From NCBI GenBank assembly GCA_030665535.1, contig DAOUZU010000045.1, positions 1-7,422 of the forward strand: DNA of 7,422 nt, given 5' to 3'. Under the pieces are notes generated by a model. That model worked only from the letters and a program-made list of their open reading frames with translations. It was not told where the DNA came from and made no database searches. Positions 5,600-7,422 of this stretch are shown here, piece by piece (within the stretch, counting starts at the first letter, position 1; each line of letters opens with the position of its first letter). The position numbers were made by a program, and so were the translations under genes. This DNA is from Dehalococcoidia bacterium. GTDB lineage: Bacteria > Chloroflexota > Dehalococcoidia > Dehalococcoidales > JAUXAE01.

Positions 5600-6766
5600 A
5601 TGGGCAGGATATATCTTGATTATGCGGCCACGACACCGGTCCACCCCGAGGTGGTAAAGGCGATGCTGCCCTATTTCAGCGAGGTTTTCGGCAACCCCTC
5701 GGCCATCTACTCCTGCGGCCAGGAGGCCGCCGCCGCCCTTGAAGAGGCCAGGGTCAAGGTGGCCGGCCTAATCGGCAGCCGCAGCGAGGAGATAGTTTTC
5801 ACCTCCGGCGGCACCGAGGCTGATAATATGGCCCTAATCGGCGTTGCCAATGCCATGCACAGCCGGGGCAACCACATCATCACCACCGCCATTGAGCACC
5901 ACGCCATTATTGAGGCGGCCAGGTTCCTGGAAAAGAACGGCTTTGAGCTGACCTACCTGGGCGTGGACGACCAGGGTATCGTAGACCCTGATGAGGTCCG
6001 CCGCGCCATAACGGATAAGACGATCCTGGTCTCCGTGATGCTGGCCAACAACGAGTTGGGAACCATACAGCCCCTGGCTGAAATCAGCAGGGCCACCCGC
6101 CAGGCTGGTGTCTATCTCCATACCGACGCCGTGCAGGCGGTGGGCCGCATACCGGTGAATGTGGACGAGCTGGGGGTAGATCTCCTGTCTATGTCCGCCC
6201 ACAAGCTATACGGCCCCAAAGGGGCAGGCGCCCTTTACATAAGAAAGGGTGTTCGCATGGAGCCTATTACGCACGGTGGCGGCCAGGAACGGACTCGCCG
6301 TTCAGGGACACAGAATGTGGCCGGCATCGTCGGCCTGAGCCGGGCCGTCGAGCTGGCCGGGCAGGAGATGGCCGCTGAAGCCGAGCGTCTGACCCCCCTG
6401 CGCGACAGGCTGATTCAGGGCATCCTGGAGGGTATTGACCACAGCTATTTGAACGGCCACGCGGTAAAACGGCTGCCCAACAACGCCAACCTGAGCTTTG
6501 ATTTTGTCGAGGGCGAATCTATGTGCCTGAACCTGGACCTGAAGGGTATCTGCGTCTCAACCGGCTCCGCCTGCAGCTCGTCAAACCTGGAGCCCTCCCA
6601 TGTCCTGCTGGCGATGGGTGTCCCCTCGCAGCTGGCCCACGGCTCGCTCCGCTTCACGCTGGGCAAATGGACGGAGCCGGCGGATATCGACCGTGTCCTA
6701 GAGGCGCTGCCGCCCATCGTGGCCAAACTGAGGGCGATGTCTCCCCTGCTCAAGAATCGTCGCTAG
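5600..6766 (+). CDS. nifS: Cysteine desulfurase, NifS/IscS type
   Basis: PLP-dependent enzyme that removes sulfur from L-cysteine as a Cys-bound persulfide for Fe-S cluster or other thio-cofactor assembly in the cytoplasm. The 388 residues match the family length. Visible signatures: N-terminal YLDYAATTPVHPEV (5-18); SGGTEADN (69-76) for PLP phosphate binding; EHHAI with H100 stacking on PLP; HTDAVQA with D176 and Q179; SAHKLYGPKG with the Schiff-base Lys202; RSGTQNV (234-240); and STGSACSSSNLEPSH with catalytic Cys325 in the extended active-site loop typical of group I enzymes. AAGGT at 5591-5595 precedes ATG 5600. No IscU/NifU scaffold gene is in the window; the next gene, 44 bases on, encodes a PurM-fold protein. 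The choice between nifS and iscS as a name is a judgement from length and sequence feel; the activity call is firm. With Fe-S-rich proteins just upstream, cluster supply is a natural role, although the hairpin at 5511 argues for separate transcription. Confidence 0.93.
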   Translation: MGRIYLDYAATTPVHPEVVKAMLPYFSEVFGNPSAIYSCGQEAAAALEEARVKVAGLIGSRSEEIVFTSGGTEADNMALIGVANAMHSRGNHIITTAIEHHAIIEAARFLEKNGFELTYLGVDDQGIVDPDEVRRAITDKTILVSVMLANNELGTIQPLAEISRATRQAGVYLHTDAVQAVGRIPVNVDELGVDLLSMSAHKLYGPKGAGALYIRKGVRMEPITHGGGQERTRRSGTQNVAGIVGLSRAVELAGQEMAAEAERLTPLRDRLIQGILEGIDHSYLNGHAVKRLPNNANLSFDFVEGESMCLNLDLKGICVSTGSACSSSNLEPSHVLLAMGVPSQLAHGSLRFTLGKWTEPADIDRVLEALPPIVAKLRAMSPLLKNRR

Positions 6767-6778
6767 CTGCCCGGTTGT

Positions 6779-6809
6779 TCCCAATTGGGACTGCACAGGA
6801 GGTTCCCAA
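6779..6809 (+). promoter_or_regulatory. Palindrome and repeats around the ribosome-binding site of the last gene
   Basis: TCCCAATTGGGA (6779-6790) is a perfect 12-base palindrome. GTTCCCAA occurs at 6777-6784 and again at 6802-6809. TTGGGA (6785-6790) can therefore pair either with the upstream copy or with TCCCAA at 6804-6809, and the latter puts the perfect Shine-Dalgarno AGGAGGT (6797-6803) in a 13-base loop. Symmetry is seen; translational control is inferred. Confidence 0.35.
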
Positions 6810-6810
6810 A

Positions 6811-7422
6811 ATGAGTGAAATCCCCGAAATCGGCAAGATATCTGCCGAAATCTTCCATGAGCTGATATTCCCGCGGCTGGGGGCCAAGAATGATAATGTA
6901 CTGGTGGGCCCGCACCACGGCGTGGACAACGGCGTTGTCCAGATAGGCGACAGGGCCGTCTCCCTTACCACCGACCCGGTGTTTATCGTCCCGGAGTATG
7001 GCTGGGAGAGGGCCGCCTGGTTCGCCATCCATATCCTGGTCTCGGACGCGGCCACCTCCGGCCTCAAGCCGCAGTACATGGCAATAGACCTTAACCTGCC
7101 CATGGAGATAACCAAGGAGCAGCTCACCTTGATGTGGCAGACGATGCACACCGAGTGCCAGAAGCTGGGCGTAAATATCGTCTGCGGCCACACCGCCCGC
7201 TACGAGAACTGCCACTACCCCATGGTCGGCGGGGCGACGGTCATCGGCGTCGGTGGGCTGGACGAGTATGTCACCGCCGCTATGGCCCGCACCGGAGATA
7301 AGATAATCATCACCAAGGGGCCGGCCATTGAGGCCGTCGGCATCTTCGCCGCCATGTTCCCGGCCCTGCTGGAAAAAGAGTTCGGCGCCGCTTTTGCCCG
7401 CCGCGCCGAGAGTCTTTTCTAC
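6811..7422 (+). CDS. AIR synthase-related (PurM/HypE-fold) protein, 3' end beyond the window
   Basis: The first 204 residues of a gene that stays open to the window edge. AGGAGGT (6797-6803) lies seven bases before ATG 6811, so the start is secure. The product resembles the ATP-binding N-terminal domain shared by PurM, HypE, ThiL and SelD: PHHGVDNGVVQIGDR (~35-49) followed by VSLTTDPVF, SDAATSGLKPQYMAIDL (~76-92), GHTARYENCHYPMVGGATVIG (~128-148) and the start of the second domain at DKIIITKGPAIEAVGIF (~168-184). These proteins usually form phosphate-activated intermediates with ATP. The Gly/Cys(Sec)-Lys active-site loop expected at a SelD N-terminus is absent, and a HypE-defining C-terminal Cys would lie outside the window, so the exact reaction cannot be assigned. 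It follows the cysteine desulfurase by 44 bases with no terminator between them, which suggests co-transcription. Confidence 0.85.
   Translation, partial: MSEIPEIGKISAEIFHELIFPRLGAKNDNVLVGPHHGVDNGVVQIGDRAVSLTTDPVFIVPEYGWERAAWFAIHILVSDAATSGLKPQYMAIDLNLPMEITKEQLTLMWQTMHTECQKLGVNIVCGHTARYENCHYPMVGGATVIGVGGLDEYVTAAMARTGDKIIITKGPAIEAVGIFAAMFPALLEKEFGAAFARRAESLFY

Noticed and set aside
6750..7215. Two overlapping minus-strand frames opposite the AIR synthase-related gene
   Set aside because: The + strand frame has a perfect Shine-Dalgarno and recognisable PurM-fold motifs; the minus frames show no motifs and overlap each other in different frames.

Overview
The window reads as a G+C-rich bacterial chromosome segment with every supported gene on the + strand. 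The combination of PceC/RdhC/NosR-type flavin membrane proteins, an iron-sulfur-rich GltD-like oxidoreductase and a Tat-exported ApbE suggests an anaerobe. A Chloroflexota/Dehalococcoidia-like organism is my best guess, but this is inference from gene content only; there is no rRNA or other taxonomic marker.

Region 1 (1-831): the 3' part of a polytopic membrane protein of the PceC/RdhC/NosR type with two CX3CP motifs. Its end overlaps a 45-residue single-span membrane protein.

Region 2 (832-5147): an intergenic stretch with palindromic GTATGC/GCATAC elements and a good sigma70-like promoter (890-919) leads into an apparent three-gene operon. (a) 1001-2191 is a complete paralogue of the first gene, with an N-terminal membrane span, an extracytoplasmic FMN-binding domain carrying an SGAT flavinylation motif, and five further spans with two CX3CP motifs. 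(b) 2282-4087 is a GltD-like FAD/NAD(P) oxidoreductase with ferredoxin-type Cys motifs at both ends and a C-terminal transmembrane tail. (c) 4125-5147 is a Tat-exported FAD:protein FMN transferase (ApbE), the enzyme class that attaches FMN covalently to such SGAT threonines. Together they form a plausible route for electrons from cytoplasmic NAD(P)H, through membrane-tethered flavin and Fe-S centres, to a covalently bound FMN outside the membrane. The final acceptor is not in the window: no reductive dehalogenase RdhA/RdhB, NosZ or c-type cytochrome gene is visible.

Region 3 (5148-5533): a short gene for a 78-residue Cys-rich, probably zinc-binding protein, with its own TATAAT-type promoter and followed directly by a strong hairpin.

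Region 4 (5600-7422): a full-length NifS/IscS-type cysteine desulfurase, followed after 44 bases by the 5' part of a PurM/HypE-fold (AIR synthase-related) gene that runs off the window. A palindrome and repeats surround the ribosome-binding site of that last gene.
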